DNA of 64,000 nt from an uncultured Geobacteraceae bacterium (GCA_903939115.1 CAJAFV010000069.1:62001-126000), one strand, 5' to 3'; positions 43,440 to 52,748 are shown, counted from the first letter of the stretch. Notes: generated by a model from the letters alone, not told the origin. A program made the numbers and translations.

Positions 43440-43624
43440 CCTCACCTCTCATCAAGGTTTCTCTCCTCTCTCATCACTCTTCAGTTCCCCCCGTCCTCCT
43501 CTAAATACACTCAAATACCTGCCTTAATTAATTGGATGTTCCGCAGTATTTATCCATCATTCCTCAAATCTCATCAGCATTTGCTCATCCATCATCAGTT
43601 TTCACCCCTTCCCTCCGCCTCTAA
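43440..43624. repeat. CTCATC-rich low-complexity leader, copy 1
   Basis: Repeated CCTCATC-like heptamers (cacctctcatcaag, ctctctcatcac, ctcatcagcatttgctcatc) leading into cttccctccgcctctaaatg. The same arrangement precedes the flippase at 44230-44316, so this is a duplicated leader. No gene in 43367-43624. Confidence 0.65.
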
Positions 43625-43711
43625 ATGAACGCATCCTGGACCAAATATCTGCCGGAAATGCTGCGGGAGCGAGTTGAAGAGGCAAAAGTAATCTTGGAAC
43701 CTGCTCACTGA
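43625..43711 (+). pseudogene. Duplicated 5' fragment of the flippase gene
   Basis: Encodes 28 residues; the first 15 (MNASWTKYLPEMLRE) match the flippase at 44317 exactly, then the sequence diverges and stops. About 55-60 bp including the leader ttccctccgcctctaa are duplicated. It marks where foreign DNA with the BrnT remnant and antitoxin entered or where a recombination event occurred. Confidence 0.8.
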
Positions 43712-43767
43712 TGTCAAAGAGGGAATAAAGACAAAGGCAGATTGCAACCATATTACAAGCCATAGAA

Positions 43768-43938
43768 TAATATGGTTTTTTACTTAGATTCCTGATAGGG
43801 TGCTCGTGCGGCAAGTCCGGTAATGGAATCCTGACAGTACGGTTTACGTATAGAAGAAACGTGATTCGAATTATTGGTGCCGGCTACTGGCGGAAAGGAA
43901 AGGCCATATATGAACACGAAAATAAAATACACCGATGA
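43768..43938 (+). pseudogene. BrnT-family toxin, C-terminal remnant
   Basis: After an in-frame TAA the frame reads LRFLIGCSCGKSGNGILTVR, FTYRRNVIRIIGAGYWRKGK and AIYEHEN before TGA at 43936. This is the last third of a BrnT toxin (usual pattern RF-IG-S-G-LLTV-RR---IRIIGAGYWRKGR-IYE). The N-terminal two thirds are missing. It overlaps the antitoxin ATG as in intact operons. Confidence 0.82.
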
Positions 43939-44209
43939 ACCCTTAGGCGAGATAAATATTATACGTGATTTTCTTCCATCACCTGCTGAACTGGCCTTTA
44001 GCGAGGAATCAGTCAAGGTGACGATTTCCCTTAGCAAGAAGAGCGTCGAGTTCTTCAAAACGGAGGCATCAAAATATCATACGCAATATCAGCGAATGAT
44101 CCGACAATTGCTCGATTCCTATGCAGATATTAACGAACAACGCGTTCAACCGGACGCACGTAGAAGTCGCCTGCCGGTCAGCACTGACACCGTTGATCGA
44201 AACTGTTGA
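43910..44209 (+). CDS. BrnA/COG3514-like antitoxin, orphaned
   Basis: A 99-residue protein: MNTKIKYTDEPLGE at the start and VTISLSKKSVEFFKTEASKYHTQYQRMIRQLLDSYAD, a ribbon-helix-helix typical of BrnT-linked antitoxins. GGAAAGG is about 8 nt before the ATG at 43910. The toxin upstream is a fragment, so this is an antitoxin without its toxin; it may still regulate or protect against related BrnT proteins such as that at 34462. Confidence 0.8.
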   Translation: MNTKIKYTDEPLGEINIIRDFLPSPAELAFSEESVKVTISLSKKSVEFFKTEASKYHTQYQRMIRQLLDSYADINEQRVQPDARRSRLPVSTDTVDRNC

Positions 44210-44229
44210 GAAATAAAGTGAACCGTGCC

Positions 44230-44316
44230 GAGATCTTCTCAACCCTCATCCCTCATCGCTCATCAGTCTTTGATTGTCCCTCATCAGGTTTCTACCCTTC
44301 CCTCCTCCGCCTCTAA
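44230..44316. repeat. CTCATCC heptamer leader, copy 2
   Basis: caaccctcatccctcatcgc, tcatcag, then cctcatcagg: three to four CTCATC-type heptamers just before the flippase start. Same family as 43440-43624 and as the inverse GATGAGG repeats at 61814-61834. Confidence 0.65.
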
Positions 44317-45648
44317 ATGAACGCATCCTGGACCAAATATTTGCCGGAAATGCTGCGAGAATGGCTTGATGGGCGATTGGTGCTGCAAAAAACCATCGGC
44401 AACACCGGTTGGCTACTGTTCGACAGAGTGCTGCGCATCGTAATAGGGCTTACCGTAGGCGCATGGATTGCCAGATACCTCGGGCCGGCGCAGTTTGGCG
44501 AACTTGCCTACGTACTTTCTTTTATCGCTTTCTTTCAGGTGATAGCAGACCTTCAGGCGGATGGATTCATCGTACGGGATATTGCGCAAGAAAAGGGTGA
44601 AGCATCCGTCATCCTCGGTACTACGCTATGGCTTCGTTTGGTATTTGGCATAATTTCATTGGCGTGCGCAGCCATCCTGATGTATCTCCTTCATCCACAG
44701 GATCGACAACTCTTCCTGCTTACCGCTATCATTGGCGGAACGTTGATATTCCGGGCATCGGATACCGTGGACCTCTGGTTTCAAAGCCAAACTCAGAGCA
44801 AAAGAACCGTGGTCACCAAACTGGTTGCGTATCTTTTTTCTAATGGCGTGAAAATATTTCTGCTGCTCACCAAAGCCCCGCTGATCGCCTTTGCCGGAGC
44901 TATGTGCCTCGAAGCCGCCGCTACAACACTGGGCCTGATTATCGCGTATCGACGCTTTCCAACACGTGATCGCTGGAAAGCAACCGTAACGCAGGCGAAG
45001 ATACTTTTACATCTCTGTTGGCCGTTTATTGTCTGCAGCTTTATGATTACGATTTTTATGAGAATAGACCAGATCATGCTTAAAGAAATGCTCGGTGAGA
45101 GTCAACTCGGTATATTTGCTGCCGCCCTGCCGATATCACAGGCGTTAAGTGTCGTTCCCTCCGCGCTGATAGTAAGCCTGGCTCCTATTGTCGCTCGTAA
45201 AATACGTCAGGATGAACGGCTCTACGAAGATGCCATGGTGACAATATTCCGCACTTTTGCCGTTTTATCGATAGCTGGAGCATCGCTGATAGCATTAGTG
45301 TCGCCATGGCTGATTTCATTAATGTATGGCCCGGAGTACGAATATTCTGCCGTCATCCTCAGCGCCCATGTTTTTGTCAATGTGATAATATTTCAAGGCA
45401 TTGCCCAGGATCTCTGGATTATCAATAAAACGGTGCGAAGAGAATTGCTGATAAGCACATTTATAGCTGCTATTATCGGTATAGCTTCAAATGCCCTGTT
45501 AATAAGAAAATTTGGTGCCCTCGGTGCCGTTTTTTCGTATATGCTTGCACAAGGGACTTCCATTGTCATCATTCCATGCCTGTTACGGCGTGATTTGCTT
45601 GATCTCTATAAAAGAGCTTTTTTGGGCATAGCAAAATCTGAAATATAA
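44317..45648 (+). CDS. Polysaccharide flippase (Wzx/MATE-like)
   Basis: A 443-residue membrane protein with about 12-14 helices. LLFDRVLRIVIGLTVGAWIARYLGPAQFGELAYVLSFIAFF is the standard start of O-antigen/EPS translocases. It flips lipid-linked oligosaccharide to the periplasm. First gene of a plus-strand EPS cluster running to about 52 kb. The ribosome site is weak (CCTCCGCCTCTAA before ATG), and the 5' end is duplicated at 43625. Confidence 0.9.
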   Translation: MNASWTKYLPEMLREWLDGRLVLQKTIGNTGWLLFDRVLRIVIGLTVGAWIARYLGPAQFGELAYVLSFIAFFQVIADLQADGFIVRDIAQEKGEASVILGTTLWLRLVFGIISLACAAILMYLLHPQDRQLFLLTAIIGGTLIFRASDTVDLWFQSQTQSKRTVVTKLVAYLFSNGVKIFLLLTKAPLIAFAGAMCLEAAATTLGLIIAYRRFPTRDRWKATVTQAKILLHLCWPFIVCSFMITIFMRIDQIMLKEMLGESQLGIFAAALPISQALSVVPSALIVSLAPIVARKIRQDERLYEDAMVTIFRTFAVLSIAGASLIALVSPWLISLMYGPEYEYSAVILSAHVFVNVIIFQGIAQDLWIINKTVRRELLISTFIAAIIGIASNALLIRKFGALGAVFSYMLAQGTSIVIIPCLLRRDLLDLYKRAFLGIAKSEI

Positions 45649-45680
45649 ATTATGAATTTATTTTAAAGCAAGGGACCCTG

Positions 45681-46661
45681 ATGGGCTTTATCTCGGATTA
45701 CATAAAGCGTGAGGCGCTCCGCGTTAACCGCCTTCTCGATCTGATGCATAACCTCAATCTCGTTGTCATTACTAAAGAGGATCTGGTCAAATTTCGTGGC
45801 GGAGGATATCGCCAGAAAATACACTTTGCTCAGGAAGGCCATGATCGCGTCTCGGATTTGATTTCCCGCAACGAACCGCTACTGGTAGCCCGGCTCGGTT
45901 CTGTGGAATTATCGTGCCTGCGCTTCTATCTGGAAAAAAGGAGCGGCAAGAGCAGGGGATACAGCAGAAAGATCCGATCTACCATGGCCAATAACGCCGG
46001 ATTCTTTCCGGCCGATGATGAGTCTCTCGACACCTTTGCAGAATTTTACCTCGATCTGTTGCCACAGGTTGATATCATGGGTGTCTGGTTCAATCAATAT
46101 GAAGATGTCATCTGCAATGCCTATTGCCAGAACGCCGAACTGGTCGACCTCGACTGTTTCGAGCCGTTTCACTTCAGCAATCCTTGGAGCAGCATGCTGG
46201 CAGGTCGCAAGGTGCTGGTAGTTCATCCCTTTGTTGAGTCAATAAAAAAACAATATTCCGAAAAGCGGCACCTTCTCTTTCCTTCACCTGATGTCCTGTC
46301 CGATTTTGAACTGAAAACGCTCAAGACGGTGCAATCGATCGCTGGTTCAAAAGTGGATTTCCCGACATGGTTCGATGCGTATCACCACATGTGCGATGAG
46401 ATTGCAAAAGTCGATTTTGACATCTGTATCATCGGGGCGGGCGCATACGGCCTCCCCTTGGCATCATTTGCCAAGCAGTTGGGAAAACAGGCGATTCACC
46501 TGGGAGGAGTCACTCAAATTCTCTTTGGTATTAAAGGGAGAAGATGGGAACGGGAATATGCAGATACGACGGCAAAACTTTTCAATGAACACTGGATTCG
46601 GCCTCTGGCTTCAGAAACGCCTGCAAATGTTGAAAAAATAGAGAGAGGGTGTTACTGGTAG
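45681..46661 (+). CDS. GT-D fold (DUF1792-like) putative glycosyltransferase
   Basis: A 326-residue protein. EPLLVARLGSVELSCLRFYL resembles the RxGxxE nucleotide-sugar motif of GT-D enzymes, and DICIIGAGAYGLPLASFAKQ, then LGGVTQILFGIKGRRW near the end, is the other conserved block. No membrane helix. Placed between flippase and methyltransferase, it probably adds a sugar to the EPS repeat. Family assignment is from memory of the motif pattern. Confidence 0.6.
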   Translation: MGFISDYIKREALRVNRLLDLMHNLNLVVITKEDLVKFRGGGYRQKIHFAQEGHDRVSDLISRNEPLLVARLGSVELSCLRFYLEKRSGKSRGYSRKIRSTMANNAGFFPADDESLDTFAEFYLDLLPQVDIMGVWFNQYEDVICNAYCQNAELVDLDCFEPFHFSNPWSSMLAGRKVLVVHPFVESIKKQYSEKRHLLFPSPDVLSDFELKTLKTVQSIAGSKVDFPTWFDAYHHMCDEIAKVDFDICIIGAGAYGLPLASFAKQLGKQAIHLGGVTQILFGIKGRRWEREYADTTAKLFNEHWIRPLASETPANVEKIERGCYW

Positions 46662-46708
46662 CACTCATTTGAAGTTCCAGAGACAACGACCATGAAAGAT
46701 TTCAACCA

Positions 46709-47407
46709 TTGATACCGATTCTTCACGACATAATTAAATATCTGACCCGCAAAAAGGTCCGGGTAGTGTTTAACAGTTTTGAGAACACCCGACCTGTAAG
46801 TTCTCTACTTGGCTGCGATCGTGGCACTCCTATCGACCGCTATTATATTGAAAATTTCCTCCAGAAAAATTCACGCCATATCAAGGGTAGCGTCCTTGAG
46901 ATTGCCGACAGCTCCTATAGCCGACGTTTCGGCGGCGACCAGGTGACAACGTTTGAGGTGCTGCATGCAACCTCGGGCAACCATAAAGCCACAATAACAG
47001 GTGACCTTACCAACCCGGAGACGCTACCGGAGAATGCCGTGGACTGTTTCATCTGCACCCAGACGTTTCAGTTCATCTTCGATATTCAAAAAGCGATTAT
47101 TGGCGCCCACCACATACTGAAACCGGGGGGGGTTCTGTTGGCTACCGTTTCCGGCATAAGCCAGATTAGCCGGTATGATATGGACAGATGGGGGGACTAC
47201 TGGCGTTTTACAACCGCCTCCGTGAAATGTCTTTTTGAACCGGTTTTCAAGGGTGGCATCGAGATTGAATCATTTGGCAACGTCCTTGCTGCAACGGCAT
47301 TCCTGCAAGGACTCTCGGTTGAAGACCTGCCCGACCGCCCCCTCCTCGACCATAACGACCCTGACTACCAATCGTTAATAACGATAGTCGCACGTAAGCA
47401 ACAATGA
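46709..47407 (+). CDS. SAM-dependent methyltransferase (Methyltransf_11 type)
   Basis: A 232-residue class I methyltransferase: GSVLEIADSS (motif I, degenerate), TITGDLTNPETLPENAVDCF (motif III region), AHHILKPGGVLLATV (post motif). Likely modifies a sugar or lipid in EPS assembly. The frame opens at a TTG (46709) without a clear ribosome site; an ATG at 46692 is out of frame and stops at once, so the true start is uncertain. The stop overlaps the deacetylase gene by 4 nt. Confidence 0.75.
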   Translation: MIPILHDIIKYLTRKKVRVVFNSFENTRPVSSLLGCDRGTPIDRYYIENFLQKNSRHIKGSVLEIADSSYSRRFGGDQVTTFEVLHATSGNHKATITGDLTNPETLPENAVDCFICTQTFQFIFDIQKAIIGAHHILKPGGVLLATVSGISQISRYDMDRWGDYWRFTTASVKCLFEPVFKGGIEIESFGNVLAATAFLQGLSVEDLPDRPLLDHNDPDYQSLITIVARKQQ

Positions 47408-48384
47408 TGCTCCGAAAGCTCTTGGGCTCTGTTCGTAAAAAGGTGATTTCGCCTCTAAAATACCTGATCAACCTGACTGACCCGCCTGTGCTGGTGCTAC
47501 TTTACCATAGGGTAACATCTCTTCCCTCCGATCCGGAAATGCTTGCCGTTTCGCCTGACAATTTCCGGTCCCAGATGCTCTTTCTTAAAAAAACGTTCCC
47601 TGTCGTCAGGTTTGAAGAGAACTGGGCGAAGGTGCCGAAACCGGCCGTGGCCATAACCTTCGATGATGGTTATGCCGACAATGCACTGGAGGCGCTGCCT
47701 ATCCTTGAAGAAGTGGGGCTGCCGGCAACATTCTTTGTCAGCACCGGGACTATCGGCAGCTTGAAGGAGTTTTGGTGGCATGAACTGGAACGCTTGATAC
47801 TGGAGAAACAGGACACTCCCCTCAGCTTCACCCTGGAAGACGACCGTTGCGGAAGGGTCTGGCCGTCCGGTAACCTCAAGGAGCGGCAGGAATTTTACCA
47901 GGGGATCGTGCAACTCATGACCAATGCCGACACCGCCCAGCGTGACAACTGGCTTGCACAGCTTCGCCGCTGGGCATCGGCAGAAGACGCGATTTCCGAC
48001 ACCCACCGCGCAATGACATTACAAGAATTACGGCTGCTTTCCATGAGCAAATGGGTCACTATCGGCGCCCATACTGTGACGCACACCCAGCTATCTTCTC
48101 TCTCACCTGATAAGCAACGTGAAGAAATAGTTGCATCAAAACAACAGTTGGAAGCGTGGCTTGACCGGGAGGTCTCCGCGTTTTCCTACCCGTTCGGCAG
48201 GCGCTGTCACTATACGAGTGAAACGGTAACATTATGCCGTGAGGCCGGATTTACTAAAGTTGCTGCCAATTTTCCCGGCCAGGCACACCGTTGGACCGAC
48301 CCGCTTCAAATTCCTCGCCACCTGATCCGTAATTGGCCAATTGAGACGTTTACCGAAAAGCTTCGGGGGTTCTGGACGCGATGA
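47404..48384 (+). CDS. Polysaccharide deacetylase (NodB domain)
   Basis: A 326-residue protein with the carbohydrate esterase 4 core: AITFDDGYADN (catalytic Asp pair), the HTVTHTQLSSL metal-binding histidines and FSYPFGRR. It removes N-acetyl groups from amino sugars of the glycan. No signal peptide evident, so it may act on the cytoplasmic side or use another export route. It overlaps both neighbours (ATGATG and ATGA junctions). Confidence 0.9.
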   Translation: MMLRKLLGSVRKKVISPLKYLINLTDPPVLVLLYHRVTSLPSDPEMLAVSPDNFRSQMLFLKKTFPVVRFEENWAKVPKPAVAITFDDGYADNALEALPILEEVGLPATFFVSTGTIGSLKEFWWHELERLILEKQDTPLSFTLEDDRCGRVWPSGNLKERQEFYQGIVQLMTNADTAQRDNWLAQLRRWASAEDAISDTHRAMTLQELRLLSMSKWVTIGAHTVTHTQLSSLSPDKQREEIVASKQQLEAWLDREVSAFSYPFGRRCHYTSETVTLCREAGFTKVAANFPGQAHRWTDPLQIPRHLIRNWPIETFTEKLRGFWTR

Positions 48385-49628
48385 AGGTTCTCCATCTGAA
48401 TGGTGCCGATATCGAGGGTGGGGCCGCGAAGGCCGCGACCCGGCTGCTTCAGGGGCTCACAGCTGCAGGGGTTGACGCACGGCTCCACGTGCAGCGAAAG
48501 TACGGCACTGCGTCTCAGGTTGATGGGCCCCGGTCACTGCTTGAAAAAGCAATGAGCGCAGCCCGACCAACCTTCGAACAGCTCCTTTTTGGCACCACAT
48601 CAGGAAAAGTAAACGGCCCATTCTCTGCCGCCTTTTTGCCGGACGGACTATTGGCCAAAGTGAACGAGGCGGCACCTGACATTGTCCACCTCCACTGGGT
48701 TGCACGCATGATGCGACTGGAGACGCTGCAACGATTCAACGTGCCGATTGTCTGGACCATGCATGACTCCTGGGCTTTCACCGGCGGCTGCTATCTACCC
48801 GGTGATTGCACACGTTACCGTGATTCATGCGGGAAATGCCCGGTTCTTAAATCTACCCGTGACGATGATCTCTCGAACCGGATCTGGCGGAGAAAGCAGA
48901 AAGCGTGGGAGCGTTTGGATCTGACGATTATTGCCCCGAGCCATTGGATGGCCGCTTGTGCGCGGGCAAGTTCGCTCTTTCGGAACAGTCGCATTGAGGT
49001 CATCCCTAATGGACTTGACCTGAATCGTTTCCAGCCGTCTGACCAGCGCAAGGCGCGTGAAATCCTGTCCCTTCCGCAGGGCAAGAAATTGATCCTGTTC
49101 GGCGCAAAGGGAGCCACGAGCGACCGGAACAAGGGGTTCCATCTTCTCTCTGAAGCGCTACGACAACTGGCGGGAAATTCCATGCTCAACGTCTCGACAG
49201 AACTGCTTATATTCGGCTCGCCAGAACCGGAACCGCCGCCGAACCTCGGCTTCAAAACACATTATCTGGGATGGCAGAATGATGAGGTTGGCCTTGCACG
49301 GCTCTATGCAGCAGCAGACGTTTTCATCCTGCCATCCCTTCAGGAGAGCCTTGGCTATACAGCTATGGAAGCAATGGCCTGCGGAACACCGTGTGTTGCC
49401 TTCAACCAGGGAGGTGTGCCTGATTTGATTGATCACCAACAGAATGGCTATCTGGCAACTCCGTACGAGCCGGCTGATCTGGCACGGGGGATTGCCTGGG
49501 TGCTGGATGATAAAAAACGCTGGAGAGAATTATCCAGTTATGCACGCCAGAAAATTGAAAATGTTTATGCCATTGAGAAAGCGGTGGAACGGCATATTAC
49601 CCTTTACAGAGAAATTGAACCCATATGA
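48381..49628 (+). CDS. Family 4 glycosyltransferase (WcaC-like)
   Basis: A 415-residue GT-B enzyme. Substrate-side LHLNGADIEGGAAKAATRLL and VWTMHDSWAFTGGCYLPGDC with CxxC-type cysteines (as in colanic acid WcaC-like enzymes); donor-side FILPSLQESLGYTAMEAMACGTPCVAF, the GT4 EX7E motif. Start overlaps the deacetylase stop (ATGA), and its own stop overlaps the radical SAM start. Confidence 0.92.
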   Translation: MKVLHLNGADIEGGAAKAATRLLQGLTAAGVDARLHVQRKYGTASQVDGPRSLLEKAMSAARPTFEQLLFGTTSGKVNGPFSAAFLPDGLLAKVNEAAPDIVHLHWVARMMRLETLQRFNVPIVWTMHDSWAFTGGCYLPGDCTRYRDSCGKCPVLKSTRDDDLSNRIWRRKQKAWERLDLTIIAPSHWMAACARASSLFRNSRIEVIPNGLDLNRFQPSDQRKAREILSLPQGKKLILFGAKGATSDRNKGFHLLSEALRQLAGNSMLNVSTELLIFGSPEPEPPPNLGFKTHYLGWQNDEVGLARLYAAADVFILPSLQESLGYTAMEAMACGTPCVAFNQGGVPDLIDHQQNGYLATPYEPADLARGIAWVLDDKKRWRELSSYARQKIENVYAIEKAVERHITLYREIEPI

Positions 49629-51097
49629 AAATTTTGTTTGTCTATTCCCTAGATGATATTCATTCGACCAGTAAGCCGCTACGGACATGGTCAAGCATGC
49701 AGTTTGGGATTTCTTATATCTCATCACTATTAAAAACGCATGGACACCAAACTTGCCTGTTAGTTCTGGGAAGCAATTATTACAAAGAGAGTATTAACCA
49801 GTTAAAAGAACACATGAATGAGTTTGACCCGGGCTTGGTCTGTTTTACAGCGGTATTTTCTCAATATCAGTTCATAGAAACGATAGCCCAACAAGTAAAA
49901 ACCCAATGGCCCGACAGGTACCTGACACTGGGAGGAGTACATGCCACGCTGCAGCCGGAAGAGGTCATATCAGGACCTTTTGACGCGGTATGCGTCGGTG
50001 AAGGGGAATACCCGGTTCTTGAATTATGCCATCAACTGGAATCTCAGCAAATGCCACGTGGTATAGCTAATTTTTGGATCAAAACTGTCGATGGAAATAT
50101 TGAAAAAAACCCTCCCAGAGAATTCATTCAAGACCTCAACTTACTCCCTTTTCCAGACCACGCTATGTGGGAACCCTGGCTGTGTGACCGAAATGATGAT
50201 GAGATGGTTATATTAGGCGGGAGAGGCTGCCCGTATAATTGCACCTATTGCTCTAATCATGCGCTCCGAAAGGTGTCCAAAGGAAACTATGTAAGAATGC
50301 GATCTCCGGAAAACATTCTTGATGAAGTTGAGTTTCTCTACAGGAATTACCCACATCGAAGGTTCTTCTTTGAAATAGAAACCCTTGATTGTTACAAAAG
50401 CTGGACAACAGAACTGTGCAGCAAATTGGCAAGCTTCAATGCATCAATACCGGACCCTGTTTTCTTTGGGTCTAATTATCGAATAAACCCTCACACAATA
50501 GATGAAAGCCTGTTTTCAGCACTTGAGAAAGCGAATTTCGACAGTTTAAACATTGGATTAGAATCAGGAAGTGAGCGAATTCGGCGTGACATTCTTAAAC
50601 GAAACTACACAAACGATGATTTTTTAAAGGTCGTTTCCATGGCTCGCAAGCATGGGTTGAAAATCTTTGTCTACAATATGATCGGCCTTCCGGGAGAGTC
50701 CTTTAGTGATCATAAGGAAACCGTACGATTAAATCGACAGGTTCAGCCGGATGGGCATTACACCGGGATCTATTATCCATACCCAGGTACGGAGCTTTAT
50801 TCAACTTGTATCGAGCAAGGACTTATAAAGAAAAAATCCTTTGTACAAATGGAACGAAGACAACCAATAATGGCACTTCCTAACTTCTCTAAATCCCAGA
50901 TCAGGAGCGCATATATCTGGTTTAATTATCATGTTTACAAGGGATACAAGCCGGTTTGGAATATTCTGACACAAGTTGCTCTGATTACGATCAGCTCCAA
51001 CCCATTAGTCAATTTCCTGTTTCATAAAACAGTTCAGTCTATTGATTTGGGTTTAATTCGAATAAAAAGACTTTTTTCTTTGGGCTCGGCAAAATAG
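49625..51097 (+). CDS. B12-binding-domain radical SAM protein
   Basis: A 490-residue enzyme: a cobalamin-binding Rossmann domain at about 20-140, then the radical SAM barrel with Cys202, Cys206 and Cys209 (GCPYNCTYC) and GLESGSERIRRDILKRNYT. Family members methylate or rearrange unactivated carbons, often in lipid or sugar modification. The substrate is not evident; in this operon, modification of a lipid carrier or glycan is likely. Base composition is more AT-rich than the upstream genes, suggesting separate acquisition. Confidence 0.9.
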   Translation: MKILFVYSLDDIHSTSKPLRTWSSMQFGISYISSLLKTHGHQTCLLVLGSNYYKESINQLKEHMNEFDPGLVCFTAVFSQYQFIETIAQQVKTQWPDRYLTLGGVHATLQPEEVISGPFDAVCVGEGEYPVLELCHQLESQQMPRGIANFWIKTVDGNIEKNPPREFIQDLNLLPFPDHAMWEPWLCDRNDDEMVILGGRGCPYNCTYCSNHALRKVSKGNYVRMRSPENILDEVEFLYRNYPHRRFFFEIETLDCYKSWTTELCSKLASFNASIPDPVFFGSNYRINPHTIDESLFSALEKANFDSLNIGLESGSERIRRDILKRNYTNDDFLKVVSMARKHGLKIFVYNMIGLPGESFSDHKETVRLNRQVQPDGHYTGIYYPYPGTELYSTCIEQGLIKKKSFVQMERRQPIMALPNFSKSQIRSAYIWFNYHVYKGYKPVWNILTQVALITISSNPLVNFLFHKTVQSIDLGLIRIKRLFSLGSAK

Positions 51098-51247
51098 ATA
51101 AGGGGCAGACAAAATATATTAATTATAAGCTCTGTCATTGTAATTTTCCCTCGGTAGCAATGGTGAATTCCAATTATCGCTACATAATTAACCAGCAAAT
51201 GCATAGTCGACAAAGTCTATAATTTTAACAAGAAACGGACAAAACGC

Positions 51248-52036
51248 ATGACCAGGTTCCAGATAGAAGCTCAAAAATACATCAAGAGCGTCATCAGCTG
51301 TTTGTACCTCTGTGCTGGAGGCTTTCTCCGAAAAAAGCACCGGCCGCTTCTCAAAACAATCAGTGACCATTTCGATCTCTCAGCCGGGCCCAAACCGCTG
51401 GTACCTAAAATTACCATAGGAGACCTTCTCGGCAATGACATCTCGCTGAAGCTTACAGAGGTAGATGCTATCGAAGGAAACGTCGTAGAATGCGAGTTGC
51501 TGGTGATTGCCGCTCTGGTCAATCAGGCAGAACCCAGCGTATGTTTTGAGATCGGTACTTTTGACGGAAGAACAGCACTTAACATTGCCATGAACCAACC
51601 CGCTGACGGGCAGTTGTTTACGCTCGATTTGCTTAGAAGCGAAATAAACACCACACAGCTATCACTCGACAAAGCAGAAATAAGGTACATTGACAAACCT
51701 GCTTCAGGCACCAGATTTGCGGGCCATCAACTCGCGAAGAAAATCACTCAATTGTACGGTGATTCTGCGACCTTCGATTTCTCCCGGTTCCATAAAAGCG
51801 TGGATTTCATGTTTGTTGACGGCTCACATAGCTATGAATATGCGATGTCCGATTCTCTTGCGGCTATAAAAATGGTACACCCAAATACGGGAATAATCCT
51901 GTGGCATGACTATGACTCGCCGTATTGGCCTGGTGTTACTCAGGCGATGAACGAATTATATTTGTCCGATCCTGAGTTTTCTGGCTTGCGACATATCCAG
52001 AACACATCCCTCTGTATTCTGGCAAAGAGACTATGA
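51248..52036 (+). CDS. Class I SAM methyltransferase (Methyltransf_24 type)
   Basis: A 262-residue protein: CFEIGTFDGRTALNIAMN (SAM site), SVDFMFVDGSHSYEYAMSDS and IILWHDYDSPYWPGVTQAM, as in glycan-linked methyltransferases of the CmcI/TylF-like group. 150 bp after the radical SAM gene; AAACGGACAAAACGC before the ATG is a poor ribosome site. Last plus-strand EPS gene before the ccd module. Confidence 0.85.
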   Translation: MTRFQIEAQKYIKSVISCLYLCAGGFLRKKHRPLLKTISDHFDLSAGPKPLVPKITIGDLLGNDISLKLTEVDAIEGNVVECELLVIAALVNQAEPSVCFEIGTFDGRTALNIAMNQPADGQLFTLDLLRSEINTTQLSLDKAEIRYIDKPASGTRFAGHQLAKKITQLYGDSATFDFSRFHKSVDFMFVDGSHSYEYAMSDSLAAIKMVHPNTGIILWHDYDSPYWPGVTQAMNELYLSDPEFSGLRHIQNTSLCILAKRL

Positions 52037-52136
52037 TCCGTCAGCAACATTTCCAGCTCTATCCCGCTGCGCAATTTCAAGCCCTGCTTTATATTTGAAA
52101 TTCACTGACTGAAACGCCATCCCCCGCAATCTGCTC

Positions 52137-52165
52137 TTGACGTGCATTTTAATGCGTATTATTAT
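52137..52165 (+). promoter_or_regulatory. ccdAB promoter with palindromic operator
   Basis: TTGACG at 52137-52142, 17 nt, TATTAT at 52160-52165. The spacer contains GCATTTTAATGC (52144-52155), an inverted repeat between -35 and -10, as expected for autorepression by the CcdAB complex. SD AAGGAGG lies 6 nt before the ccdA ATG. Confidence 0.65.
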
Positions 52166-52194
52166 GCGCGTATCAATGTCGAAGGAGGTTATTT

Positions 52195-52443
52195 ATGCAA
52201 CTTACCTATAATGTACAAGCAGCCCGCCGTCCGGTAAATCTGACCGCTAATAGTGACCTGATAGACCGTGTACGCAGTGAAAAAGGAAACCTTTCCGCAC
52301 TGTTTGAACAATCTATGATTACATTTCTTGCTGAACGTGAACTCATGCGCTGGAAAGAAGAGAGCCAGGCATCATTTAGTTCATATAACCGCATGATTGA
52401 AGAACGTGGCACATTATCAGACGACATTGGTCCTGGGTTGTAA
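52195..52443 (+). CDS. ccdA: CcdA-type antitoxin
   Basis: An 82-residue antitoxin: ribbon-helix-helix YNVQAARRPVNLTANSDLIDRVR at the start, and the toxin-binding tail RWKEESQASFSSYNRMIEERGTLSDD, matching CcdA (WxxENxxAxxxxNxxxEExGxFxD). The stop overlaps the ccdB ATG (TAATG). Confidence 0.92.
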   Translation: MQLTYNVQAARRPVNLTANSDLIDRVRSEKGNLSALFEQSMITFLAERELMRWKEESQASFSSYNRMIEERGTLSDDIGPGL

Positions 52444-52748
52444 TGGCACAGTTCGATGTCTATAAAAACCCAGGTTCACGCACCAGCAAACAAGCGCCAT
52501 ATTTGGTAGAAATCCAGGGGCGTTTTGTCGATTCATTGGCAACATGCGTTGTCATACCTTTGGTGCGAAAAGAGTTTTTCTCCGGCGCAAAGGTACTCAA
52601 TCCGGTCATTCTGGTTAATGGTGTCGAATATCTGCTGTCAACTGCCGAAATAACGTCAGTGTTAAGAAGCATACTCGGGCAACCAATCACTTCTGTACTG
52701 TCAAATCGTCCGGAAATAATTGCTGCAATTGACCGATTATTGTTGTAG
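52443..52748 (+). CDS. ccdB: CcdB gyrase-poison toxin
   Basis: A 101-residue CcdB: MAQFDVYKNPGSRTSKQAPYLVEIQ at the start, IPLVRKEFF in the middle. CcdB traps GyrA-DNA complexes through the C-terminal Trp-Gly-Ile in the F-plasmid protein; here the end is EIIAAIDRLLL, so the gyrase-contact end differs and the target should be tested. TAATG coupling to ccdA. Confidence 0.9.
   Translation: MAQFDVYKNPGSRTSKQAPYLVEIQGRFVDSLATCVVIPLVRKEFFSGAKVLNPVILVNGVEYLLSTAEITSVLRSILGQPITSVLSNRPEIIAAIDRLLL

Noticed and set aside
46692-46712. ATG at 46692 as start of the methyltransferase
   Set aside because: It is out of frame and stops after six codons.
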